Origin: Intrasporangium_A sp039812505
GTDB taxonomy: Bacteria; Actinomycetota; Actinomycetes; Actinomycetales; Dermatophilaceae
Reading direction: 5' to 3'
Length of the DNA: 10,800 bases
Assembly (NCBI RefSeq): GCF_039812505.1
Contig: NZ_JBDIAQ010000119.1
Location: 1-10,800, forward strand
Part shown: positions 1 to 6,766 of the stretch, one piece after another
How positions within the stretch are numbered: the stretch's first letter is position 1
How the letters are laid out: each line of letters starts with the position of its first letter
Made by a program: the position numbers and the translations under genes
The notes under the pieces: generated by a model
Told to the model about the DNA's origin: nothing
The model's input: only the letters and a program-made list of their open reading frames with translations
Databases searched by the model: none

Positions 1-129
1 CCACGGCCCGATTGTGCGCGGCGGCTACCCCCGACGACCACCAACTATCGGACCACGGCCCGATTGTGCGCGGCGGCTACCCCCGACGACCACCAACTAT
101 CGGACCACGGCCCGATTGTGCGCGGCGGC
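1..129. repeat. 52-bp tandem repeat, 2.5 copies (minisatellite-like)
   Basis: Copies 1-52 and 53-104 are identical. A third copy (105-129) matches for 25 bases and then diverges. The array may continue to the left of the window. The period is not a multiple of three, so successive copies would be read in different frames, which argues against a coding repeat. Within each copy CCGATTGT (8-15) and ACTATCGG (44-51) are inverted with 7 of 8 bases pairing. Inside them, on the minus strand, GGTGG and CCGCC can also pair, so a minus-strand transcript could fold each copy into a hairpin. The minus-strand gene at 847-275 points towards this array. There are no unique spacers between copies, so it is not a CRISPR array. 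Its function is unknown; mycobacterial MIRU-type VNTRs are an analogy only. Confidence 0.9.
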
Positions 130-262
130 CACCGGGCCACCACCGGCCAGCGGGATTGTGGGCACGGGAGTGGAGGCCGACTGGAGTGGGGCGTCGGGCG
201 GCCGCAGGAGGAGGCCGGGCGGCATACCACGGCGTCGGGCGGCACCACACAGCGGCCGACGC
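130..262. other. Non-coding G-rich stretch with degenerate short repeats
   Basis: No ORF here has a plausible start, ribosome binding site or protein-like composition. A fragment resembling the tandem repeat (GGGATTGTG) recurs near 152-160. GCGTCGGGCGGC occurs twice (191-202 and 233-244), with another GGGCGGC between them. It looks like the decayed edge of the repeat array. I see no RNA gene in it. Confidence 0.5.
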
Positions 263-274
263 GGCGCCCGCGCC
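263..274 (-). terminator. Short GC hairpin just after the YflT-like gene
   Basis: GGCGC-CC-GCGCC lies immediately downstream of the TGA at 277-275, where a minus-strand terminator would be expected. The stem is only 5 bp with a 2-base loop and has no T tract. In sequence this rich in GC it could be chance, so this is a weak call based mainly on position. Confidence 0.25.
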
Positions 275-847
275 TCAGGACAGGTCGCGGTTCGAGGGCG
301 GCGGCTGCGTCGCTGCGGACGGCGGCGTGTAGATCGTGTGGCCCGCACCGAAGATGCCGGCCTGGGCGAGGATGTCACGCCCCTGCTGGGCGAACTTGTG
401 CTCGACGAAGACCTCGTACTTCGTCGCGACGACCTGGCTGACCGACTGGAAGTCACGCTGGCCGCGGGTGAAGGCGTAGCCGATGACCGACCAGATCAGC
501 CCGAACAGGGCGCCGTAGAGCGCGCACGAGATGAGCAGCGCGAAGGCGCTCTGCTGCTGGTTGAACAGCGCGAAGATCAGGCCCACGAACAGCCCGAGCC
601 AGAGGCCCGACAGCACCCCGGCCAGGATGACGCGGCCCCAGGTCAGCCGGGCGGTCACCCGCTCGAGCTGCTTGAGGTCGGTGCCGACGATGAGGCAGTT
701 CTGCACCGGGAAACCCTTGTCCGACAGGACGTCGACGGCCTTCTGGGCATCTTGGTACTTGTCGAACACGCCGAGCGACATCGGGTAGTCGAGGGACAGC
801 GTCGCGAATCCGTGCCGGCCGCCGGGCCCTCTGGGCTGCATGCTCAT
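275..847 (-). CDS. Two-helix membrane protein, YflT / general-stress type
   Basis: A 190-residue protein. The cytosolic N-terminal part (about residues 23-60, beginning MSLGVFDKYQDAQKAVDVL) resembles the domain of Bacillus YflT/general stress protein 17M, in which a short alpha/beta module senses or binds something unknown. Two hydrophobic helices follow (about 71-95 and 101-126), separated by a short NQQQS turn. A second soluble segment (about 133-165) contains YEVFVEHKFAQQGRDIL, and the tail is Pro-rich (174-186). Actinobacterial relatives are commonly annotated as general stress or hypothetical membrane proteins; no biochemical activity is established. The start at 847 was chosen because GAGGATGAGG lies just upstream. 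A longer frame to 883 exists but lacks a clear ribosome site, and a second ATG at 841 is possible. It lies 78 bp downstream of the acyl-CoA dehydrogenase on the same strand and may or may not share its transcript. Confidence 0.8.
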   Translation of the reverse strand: MSMQPRGPGGRHGFATLSLDYPMSLGVFDKYQDAQKAVDVLSDKGFPVQNCLIVGTDLKQLERVTARLTWGRVILAGVLSGLWLGLFVGLIFALFNQQQSAFALLISCALYGALFGLIWSVIGYAFTRGQRDFQSVSQVVATKYEVFVEHKFAQQGRDILAQAGIFGAGHTIYTPPSAATQPPPSNRDLS

Positions 848-925
848 ACCCTCATCCTCGCATGTCGCTCCGGCGGGAGACATGAGCCCGCTGTGGGCAC
901 GCTGTGCTGCCCGACCCCGCGCTGC

Positions 926-2125
926 TCAGCCCTTGATCCGGTAGTCCTCGAGCACGCGGCGGCCGATGATCATCTTCTGGATCTCGGCGGTGCCCTCGCC
1001 GATGAGCAGCATCGGGGCCTCGCGGTAGAGCCGCTCGATCTCGTACTCCTTCGAGTAGCCGTAGCCGCCGTGGATCCGGAAGGCCTGCTCGACCACGTCG
1101 GCGCAGTACTCGGCGGCCAGGTACTTCGCCATGCCGGCCTCGAGGTCGTTGCGCTGCCCGGCGTCCTTGACCCGGGCGGCCTTGACCATCATCTGGTGCG
1201 CGGCCTCGACCTTGGTCGCCATGTCGGCCAGCCGGAACAGGATCGCCTGGTGCTCGACGATCTTCCGGCCGAACGTCTCGCGCTGCTGCGCATAGGAGAC
1301 TCCCAGCTCGAAAGCACGCCGCGAGACCCCGCACGCGCGAGCGGCGACGTTGACCCGGCCGACCTCGACGCCGTCCATCATCTGGTAGAAGCCCTTGCCG
1401 GGAACCCCGCCGAGCAGCTGCGCGTCGCTGCTCCGGTGCCCGTCCAGGACGAGCTCGGTCGTGTCGACCCCCTTGTAGCCCATCTTCTCGATCTTGCCGG
1501 GCACCGTGACGCCCTGGGCGGTCTCGCCGAAGCCGGGCTCCTTCTCGACCAGGAAGGTCGTCAGGTTCTTGTAGGGGCTGTCCGACTCACCGAGGTCGGT
1601 GCGCACGAGGACGGCGACGAGGTTGGCCGTGCCGCCGTTGGTCAGCCACATCTTCTGCCCGGTGATGACCCACTCGTCCTCGTCCCGCACGGCCTTGGTC
1701 CGGATCGCCGCGACGTCGGAGCCGAGCGCCGGCTCGCTCATCGAGAACGCACCCCGGATCTCGCCGGTCGCCATCCTCGGCAGGTAGCGCCGCTTCTGCT
1801 CCTCGGTCCCGTGCTGGAGCAGCAGGTACGCGACGATGAAGTGGGTGTTGATGATGCCGGACACCGACATCCACCCGCGCGCGATCTCCTCGACCGTGAG
1901 GGCATAGGTGAGCAGCGACTCCCCCAGACCGCCGTACTCCTGCGGGATCATCAGCCCGAAGATCCCCATCTGCTTCATCTGCTCGACGATCGCCTGCGGG
2001 TACTCGTCGCGGTGCTCCAGCTCGGTCGCGACCGGCAGGATCTGCTCGTCGACGAACTGCCGCACGAGCGACAGCAGCTCGGTCTGCTCCTCGGTCAGGC
2101 CGTCGGTCTGCTGGAGACGGGACAT
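926..2125 (-). CDS. Acyl-CoA dehydrogenase (FAD-dependent)
   Basis: A 399-residue enzyme of normal family length. It oxidises an acyl-CoA to the trans-2-enoyl-CoA using FAD, passing electrons to electron-transfer flavoprotein, as in fatty-acid or branched-chain amino-acid breakdown in the cytosol. The layout is standard: N-terminal helical domain (about 10-120), central beta domain with the family signature SEPALGSDVAA (130-140), and C-terminal helical domain with QRETFGR (281-287) and IHGGYGYSKE (351-360). The catalytic base is visible as Glu377 in GEGTAEIQ, the position used by short/medium-chain enzymes. The alternative base position of isovaleryl- and long-chain enzymes (before the Arg in EVGR) is Gly256. 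Substrate chain length cannot be read from this. The start at 2125 follows GAGGGAG; in-frame upstream codons to 2224 encode an unrelated extension and were not used. It starts 99 bp after the C14 peptidase gene, so co-transcription is possible, but a functional link to that pair is not indicated. Confidence 0.93.
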   Translation of the reverse strand: MSRLQQTDGLTEEQTELLSLVRQFVDEQILPVATELEHRDEYPQAIVEQMKQMGIFGLMIPQEYGGLGESLLTYALTVEEIARGWMSVSGIINTHFIVAYLLLQHGTEEQKRRYLPRMATGEIRGAFSMSEPALGSDVAAIRTKAVRDEDEWVITGQKMWLTNGGTANLVAVLVRTDLGESDSPYKNLTTFLVEKEPGFGETAQGVTVPGKIEKMGYKGVDTTELVLDGHRSSDAQLLGGVPGKGFYQMMDGVEVGRVNVAARACGVSRRAFELGVSYAQQRETFGRKIVEHQAILFRLADMATKVEAAHQMMVKAARVKDAGQRNDLEAGMAKYLAAEYCADVVEQAFRIHGGYGYSKEYEIERLYREAPMLLIGEGTAEIQKMIIGRRVLEDYRIKG

Positions 2126-2224
2126 ACGCGCAGCTCCCTCGCTCGTCGGGGTCGGGTCGACAACCAAGGAGTATGCCGCTCGCCGCGCCTCCCGGGCCTG
2201 CCCGCCCCGTGTGAGCCCGCCCAC

Positions 2225-3103
2225 TCACCAGGTCGCGCCGAAGCCCGCCCGCTTGGCGGCGACCGGACCCTCCAGGGTGGCCCGCTGCTCGAATTCGCCG
2301 GCCTCGAGCCCGGCGGTGACCGCGCCGAGCAGCTTGGACCGGCTCCCCTCGGGCTGGTCCGTCAGCGCCTTGAGGAAAAGGTAGGTGAAGGCGCCGTTGG
2401 CCCGTCCGCCGAAGGTGGCGTCGGCCGCGGTCTGGGCCGGCTTGCACGCCGCGAACAGGACCGGTCGGCTCTTTGTCGAGCGGGACCGCGCGAGCTCGGC
2501 CAGGGCCTGGTGGTCCGTGCCGTTGCGGCCGGGCTCGGCCGCGGTGCTGATCTCGATCGACCGGGTCAGGCCCGTCCTCGTCGGTGGCGGCAGGTAGCGT
2601 GGCCGCCTCCCGATCAGCAGGTCGTGGGCGACCTCGTCGATCCGGCGCAGCCCCGTGCCGCTGTGGCAGGTGTCGAGCAGGACCTCCACGAGCACGCCCT
2701 TGGGGATGCTACCGAACAGGCTGCGCAGCTCGTCGTCGACGATGACGGTGTCCGAGTCCCACCGGTCGCCCTTGGAGGCGAGGTCGTGGCAGGCGAAGGC
2801 CTCGTCGAGGTGGTCGTACTCCTCGTCCCCGTCGACGTCCGGCACCTGGGTGCCGTGGCTGGAGAACGTGAACACCACGTGGTCACCCTCCTTGGCCCCC
2901 TCGACGAGGTCGGTGAGCCGGCCCAGGACGGCCGACTTGGTCGCGTCGCCGTCGACCAGGACCGTCGTGTCGGCCTTGCGGAACCCGCGCTTGCGCAGCG
3001 TGGCTGCGATGTCCTCGGCGTCGTTGACGCATCCCGCGAGCCAGCTGCTCATCGGCAGGTGGGCGAACTCGTTGATGCCGACGCACAGTGCCTTGCGCCC
3101 CAT
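2225..3103 (-). CDS. Metacaspase-like C14 peptidase (caspase family)
   Basis: A 292-residue stand-alone caspase-fold cysteine protease. The metacaspase GC-NDA motif is present (GCVNDAED, 24-31). The catalytic dyad is His83 in FSSHG (80-84) and Cys146 in LLDTCHSG (142-149). Asp144, two residues before the Cys, matches the Asp that lines the S1 pocket of metacaspases and favours Arg/Lys rather than Asp at P1; this specificity is inferred from the family. A segment with many Arg residues (153-181) separates the p20-like part from the p10-like part, where VLFAACKPAQTAADA and FGGRANGAFTYLF (about 216-245) are typical. There is no signal peptide, membrane helix or recognisable adaptor domain, so it should act in the cytosol. 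The start at 3103 follows AAGGGAGC. It lies 51 bp downstream of the CHAT/hydrolase gene with no visible terminator between them, suggesting an operon and a joint role. Related proteins belong to bacterial cell-death and immune loci, but the substrate here is unknown. Confidence 0.92.
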   Translation of the reverse strand: MGRKALCVGINEFAHLPMSSWLAGCVNDAEDIAATLRKRGFRKADTTVLVDGDATKSAVLGRLTDLVEGAKEGDHVVFTFSSHGTQVPDVDGDEEYDHLDEAFACHDLASKGDRWDSDTVIVDDELRSLFGSIPKGVLVEVLLDTCHSGTGLRRIDEVAHDLLIGRRPRYLPPPTRTGLTRSIEISTAAEPGRNGTDHQALAELARSRSTKSRPVLFAACKPAQTAADATFGGRANGAFTYLFLKALTDQPEGSRSKLLGAVTAGLEAGEFEQRATLEGPVAAKRAGFGATW

Positions 3104-3154
3104 GATGTGCTCCCTTGTCCGTTGTGAGTTGGTGATTGGTGGTCCGGATGCCGC

Positions 3155-6100
3155 TCAGGCCGGCTCCAGCGTCGCGTCGGGTCGCGCGTAGACGACGTAG
3201 GCCAGCCAGGTCGCATCGCCCGACTTGCGGGCCCGCTCCCGAGCACGGGTGGTCGCGAGAGCGACCGGGGCGCCCGCAAGCAGCTCGTCGTAGAAGGTCT
3301 CGACGAAGGCCCGGGCCGGCTGGTCGCCGACCGACCAGAGGCTCGAGACGAAGGCGGAGGCTCCGGCGTCGAGGAACGCCTTCGCGAACCCGCCGAGGGT
3401 GGACAGCTGCTGACCGCCACGGCCGACCTGGCAGGCGTTGAGCACGATCACCGGGCCGGAGTCGGGTGCCGTCCAGCGGCCGTTCTCGCTGACGGTGGTC
3501 GCGGTGAGGTACTGCGGGAGAACCGAGTTGCCACGTCTGCGGCCCTGCAGCAGTACCTTCGCGTCGAAGATGTCGGTGGGGTCGGCCAACCCGTGCCCGG
3601 CGAAGTGGAGCAGGTCGAAGTCGCCGCGCCGCAACAGCCGGCGCACGTCGGTCGGAGTCGCCTTCACGGGAGTCGCACCGAGCCGCCTGGCCAGGAACTG
3701 GGCCTCGAGCCCGGTCTCGGCCAGGACGAAGGCAGGGTCGAGGTAGGCCGGGCACAGCGAGCGAACCCGCCCGGCCCGGGCCCGCAGCGTCCTGGGCGGC
3801 AGGCCGGTGAACTGCCAGCGCACGAGCCCGTGCTGGGCCAGGAAGCGCGGCGCCTTCTGGCGTGGCCCGACCGGCGGCTTGAGGTGGACCAGCTCCCACG
3901 GCACGTACGGCTCGTCGGCGTAGACCAGCAGGTCGGCGATCCGGTTGCGGTGCTTCCAGAGCATCGCCTGCATGTCCTGCGGGAAGAGCTGCTCGAACAG
4001 GGCGGCCCCGAGGTCCTGGACGGCGGCGAGGTAGGCGGCCGGGTGGTCGCCCTGTTCGAGCCAGGCGGCCTCGACCTGCCCGAGCAGCGCCCGGACGAAG
4101 GCGGCCCGGTCGTGCAGGGGCGCGGACGTGAACCGGTGCACCGCGCCACCCTGCTCGAGCCGCAGGGCGTACTCGAACACCACCTCGTCGTCCCCGCGGT
4201 CGGTCTCGAAGATCTCGAGACAGGGCAGGCCCTCCAGCTCGGGGGCGTCGATGCCGAGCGGGGCCCGGGCGGTGGCGGTGGCTGCCGTCGGGCCCGAGGC
4301 GAGACCGGTGGCGGCCGTACCTGCCCGGGCGTCCGCGTGCAGGCCCAGCGTGCCCACCGGCACGCTCCCCTGCCGGACGACGACGCTGACCTCGACCGGC
4401 CCGACCCGGCGCGCGCGCACCTGGAACACCAGCTCGGACGTGCCACCGCCCGGGGGCAGGGCGAAGACGTCGGCGTCGGTGCCGACGATCTCGGCGTTGC
4501 GTTTGCCGACGACGTGGACCGACAGGGGTCTGCTCTCGTCCACGGCGGCCACGACCTCGTCGTACGCTGCTCCGGCACTGGCGCCGACCGCCTTGCGCGA
4601 GAGCCTGACCCGCAGGTCGACGGTCTCGGTGGGAGTCATCGTCGCAGGCATCTCCGCGGCGAGGTGTGCCTGCACGGTGGTCGGTGCCGGGCCACCGCCT
4701 GCCGCCGGTCCGGGCGCCACCGGGACGGGCGGCGAGGGCGGCGGTACCTCCGCGGGAGGCAGGTCCCGTGAGCCCGACCCGTTCTCCGGCCGTGGGGTCA
4801 GCAGGTCCAGGTCGGCCTGGCCCGGCGGCTCGGACCCGGTCGCCGGCGGCTCTGCTCCGGTCGCCGGGGGCTCGGCTCCGGTCGTCGGGGGTTCGGCCGT
4901 CGCAGTCTGCGGCAGCAGCCACCGCTCGAACTGGCCGACCACCCGGTCCTGGCTGAAGTAGTTGCCGTGGTAGACGACGTCGTTGGTGCCGAGGGCCAGC
5001 TCGTCGGCGACGAACCCGCCGGCCGGTGGCCCGATCGCCGACATCGACGCGGTGTCGACGACGAGGTCGTTGTCGTCCTTGAAGAGCTGGTCCACGAACC
5101 CCTCGTTGAGCTTCATGACCAGCTCGCGCGGGAACTCGGCGGGCTGATGGCTGTCGTCGAACAGCGAGACGTGGAAGTTCGACGACACGACGAACCAGCT
5201 GGTCCCGGCGGCCGGCTGCCCGGGCTGCTCCTTGTTCAGGTCCCTCACGAAGGCCCCGCCGGGCATCATCGCCGCGATCCCGGGCACGCCGTTCTTGTCC
5301 CCGGCGTAGGAGACGAGGTACTTGACGAAGGCCGCGATGCCCTTGACGACACCACCGACGATCGCCGCCACCGGCGCGCCACCGGGCAGCAGGGCGAGCC
5401 CCCGGGCCGCGGCCGAGGCCAGGTTGGTGTATAGGTCGACGAGGTCGGACCATCGGTCGGGGTCGGCCAGGTGGGTGCCGGCGTTCGTGGCGGCGACGAA
5501 GGCGATCCGGTCGACCCGGCCGGGCCAGCTCGATGCGGGTAGCTCGTACTCGACGAGGCTGCGGGTCGTCAGGCCGCCGCGGCTGTGCGTCATGACATCG
5601 ATGGTGAGCTCGGCGTCGGGCTGGTGTGCGCTGAGCCGGCGGAGCAGGTCCTCGGCGTTCTCGCGTGGATCGACGCTGAGGGTGACGTGGTCGAAGCCGA
5701 GCACAGCGTCATACGTGTCGATGGCGTGGGCCAGGAAGGCGCGGCCCGCGTCGGTGACACTCAGCGCCCCGAAGCCGCCCGCCGTCGAGGAGAAGGTGCC
5801 GTGCACGAACAGCAGCACCCGCAGCGGCCGGTCGGTCGGCAGGTGCAGCTCGTCGAGGGTCTCGACGCGGCGCCAGCCGGCGATGTCGGGCGAGGTGAGG
5901 TGGATCAGCCCGCGCCGGACGTGCGCCTCCATCAGCTCGATGGCCTTGTCGACCAGGAACGGCGCGGCGAAGCGGAGAACGATGGCCTGGGCGGCGCCCT
6001 GGATGATGCTGCCGAGCAGGCCTCGGGTGCGACGGGTCTCGCCGATCCCTTCTGCAGCTGCCGACGGGGCTGGTCCGCCGGGGCGCACGTCGATCTCGAA

Positions 6101-6472
6101 GTGGCGGGTGCGGGGGCCCGGGTCGACCGAGCGGTCCCGGTCGGCGGGCACGACGGGCAGGTGCCACGAGTAGACGCCGGCCTGCTCGAACAGGACGACG
6201 GCATCCTGGTCGGCGCTCACGTCGACGTCGAGCGACAGCGTGTGCGTGCGGCCGTCGCGATCCGTGGAGCGGGTGCGTCGCGGGGCGATGTCGACGCTCT
6301 GGAGTCGTTCGAAGCCCGACTCCGCCAGCGCGGCAAGGAGGGCGTCCTTGCCGAACTGGGTCTGGTAGCCCGGCTCGCCGGGCAGTGACCGGGCCGGGTC
6401 CGCCGGCTTGGCGGCGTAGGAGCTCGGGTGGTCGAGGCGCACGGCACCGTCGGCGAACGACCTCACTGGCAT
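3155..6472 (-). CDS. CHAT protease fused to alpha/beta-hydrolase (lipase-like) domain
   Basis: A 1105-residue multidomain protein without signal peptide. Residues 1-210 form an N-terminal region I do not recognise. Residues about 215-520 look like an alpha/beta hydrolase: LLFVHGTF (220-227, strand plus oxyanion loop), nucleophile elbow THSRG with Ser297 (Thr in place of the first Gly of GxSxG), Asp469 in DNDLVV and His502 in VYHGNY as likely triad members, and a hydrophobic stretch (356-390) that could be a lid or membrane-contacting helix. A Pro/Ala/Gly-rich linker (about 523-597) contains repeated EPPATGA units. Residues about 598-720 look all-beta and are unassigned. Residues about 755-1100 are a CHAT (caspase-like) protease domain with HFAGHG (catalytic His960), LNACQVG (Cys1014) and SSLWSVGD (1043-1050). 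The start at 6472 follows GGAGGGAG. The C14 protease gene follows by 51 bp. Similar CHAT fusions are predicted conflict or cell-death proteins; the target of either active site is unknown. Confidence 0.9.
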   Translation of the reverse strand: MPVRSFADGAVRLDHPSSYAAKPADPARSLPGEPGYQTQFGKDALLAALAESGFERLQSVDIAPRRTRSTDRDGRTHTLSLDVDVSADQDAVVLFEQAGVYSWHLPVVPADRDRSVDPGPRTRHFEIDVRPGGPAPSAAAEGIGETRRTRGLLGSIIQGAAQAIVLRFAAPFLVDKAIELMEAHVRRGLIHLTSPDIAGWRRVETLDELHLPTDRPLRVLLFVHGTFSSTAGGFGALSVTDAGRAFLAHAIDTYDAVLGFDHVTLSVDPRENAEDLLRRLSAHQPDAELTIDVMTHSRGGLTTRSLVEYELPASSWPGRVDRIAFVAATNAGTHLADPDRWSDLVDLYTNLASAAARGLALLPGGAPVAAIVGGVVKGIAAFVKYLVSYAGDKNGVPGIAAMMPGGAFVRDLNKEQPGQPAAGTSWFVVSSNFHVSLFDDSHQPAEFPRELVMKLNEGFVDQLFKDDNDLVVDTASMSAIGPPAGGFVADELALGTNDVVYHGNYFSQDRVVGQFERWLLPQTATAEPPTTGAEPPATGAEPPATGSEPPGQADLDLLTPRPENGSGSRDLPPAEVPPPSPPVPVAPGPAAGGGPAPTTVQAHLAAEMPATMTPTETVDLRVRLSRKAVGASAGAAYDEVVAAVDESRPLSVHVVGKRNAEIVGTDADVFALPPGGGTSELVFQVRARRVGPVEVSVVVRQGSVPVGTLGLHADARAGTAATGLASGPTAATATARAPLGIDAPELEGLPCLEIFETDRGDDEVVFEYALRLEQGGAVHRFTSAPLHDRAAFVRALLGQVEAAWLEQGDHPAAYLAAVQDLGAALFEQLFPQDMQAMLWKHRNRIADLLVYADEPYVPWELVHLKPPVGPRQKAPRFLAQHGLVRWQFTGLPPRTLRARAGRVRSLCPAYLDPAFVLAETGLEAQFLARRLGATPVKATPTDVRRLLRRGDFDLLHFAGHGLADPTDIFDAKVLLQGRRRGNSVLPQYLTATTVSENGRWTAPDSGPVIVLNACQVGRGGQQLSTLGGFAKAFLDAGASAFVSSLWSVGDQPARAFVETFYDELLAGAPVALATTRARERARKSGDATWLAYVVYARPDATLEPA
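4827..4889 (-). repeat. 21-bp in-frame repeats encoding EPPATGA linker units
   Basis: Three 21-bp units (4827-4847, 4848-4868, 4869-4889) and a weaker flanking one encode the heptads EPPTTGA, EPPATGA, EPPATGS in the linker between the hydrolase and the beta/CHAT half of the 1105-residue protein. The period is a multiple of three, so copy-number changes would lengthen or shorten the linker without breaking the frame. Confidence 0.85.
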
Positions 6473-6661
6473 CTCGGGCTCCCTCCGTCGAGACCGGGAC
6501 CACCCCTGTCATCACGGTAGAGGTCCCGGGCGCCCCGGTGATACCGGTTCGCGCAACGCACTCGTCCCGAAAAGCAGTTGTGTCCCGCAGGCGCGACCGG
6601 CCACGCTGGTGGGTGAGTCGCCGGCCGGTGGGGCGGGCGCCCGAAACCCAAGGAGGTCGAC
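6473..6661. promoter_or_regulatory. Divergent intergenic region with clustered GTCCCG motifs
   Basis: This 189-bp stretch separates the start of the CHAT/hydrolase gene (minus) from the RIO kinase side (plus), so both promoters should lie in it. GTCCCG occurs at 6523-6528, 6564-6569 and 6582-6587, and its complement CGGGAC at 6495-6500. ATCAC (6511-6515) and GTGAT (6538-6542) form an imperfect inverted repeat around a GC-rich centre. A TACCGT on the minus strand within that repeat fits the loose actinobacterial TANNNT -10 pattern, but I find no convincing -35 partner on either strand. A regulator-binding function is inference from the arrangement. Confidence 0.35.
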
Positions 6662-6766
6662 ATGTCCATCACGGCCCCGGGCACCCTCGCCCACCTCCCG
6701 ACCACCTTGGAGTTCCCTTGTCAGGCAAGACTTCTCAACCGCACGACGAAACGCTGGCCACGCTGA
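6662..6766 (+). CDS. 34-codon ORF overlapping the start of the RIO kinase
   Basis: ATG at 6662 follows a near-perfect ribosome binding site, AAGGAGG at 6650-6656 with 5-base spacing, the best in this region. The frame runs 34 codons to TGA at 6764-6766 and overlaps the RIO kinase start (6718) in another frame. The peptide begins MSITAPGTLAHLPTTLEFP and then becomes basic; I recognise no family. It could be a leader peptide that couples translation to the kinase. Alternatively it could be the true kinase N-terminus, separated by a one-base error or a -1 shift near 6718, because a shift there would give a smooth reading ...LEFPLSGKT. Neither can be decided from this sequence alone. Confidence 0.4.
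   Translation: MSITAPGTLAHLPTTLEFPCQARLLNRTTKRWPR

Noticed and set aside
1..129. CRISPR array
   Set aside because: The copies are head to tail with no unique spacers and no cas genes are nearby.
895..912. Hairpin GGGCA/TGCCC after the acyl-CoA dehydrogenase as a terminator
   Set aside because: It has only 5 bp and an 8-base loop, with no extension of the stem, so it is not distinguishable from chance at this GC content.
926..2125. Acyl-CoA dehydrogenase as a third member of the CHAT/C14 system
   Set aside because: It has the features of an ordinary metabolic enzyme and is separated by 99 bp; nothing in the sequence ties it to the proteases beyond shared strand.
2126..2224. N-terminal extension of the acyl-CoA dehydrogenase to 2224, and a plus-strand AAGGAG-TATG start near 2166
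   Set aside because: The family N-terminus and the GAGGGAG site support 2125. The plus-strand start opens only a short shadow frame.
14..3127. 1037-codon open frame on the plus strand
   Set aside because: It runs antisense to four well-supported genes and through the 52-bp repeats, has no ribosome site and a low-complexity Arg/Asp/Leu-rich product. It is a typical high-GC shadow.
2883..5453. 856-codon minus-strand frame inside the CHAT/hydrolase gene
   Set aside because: It is an alternative frame of the same strand with an Arg/Gly-rich product and no family features, while the other frame carries all CHAT and hydrolase motifs.
2225..6472. A gasdermin-like or other small pore-forming gene in the protease operon
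   Set aside because: No additional ORF fits in the 51-bp or 99-bp gaps, and the flanking genes are not hydrophobic pore-formers. The YflT-like protein is two genes away and of a different type.
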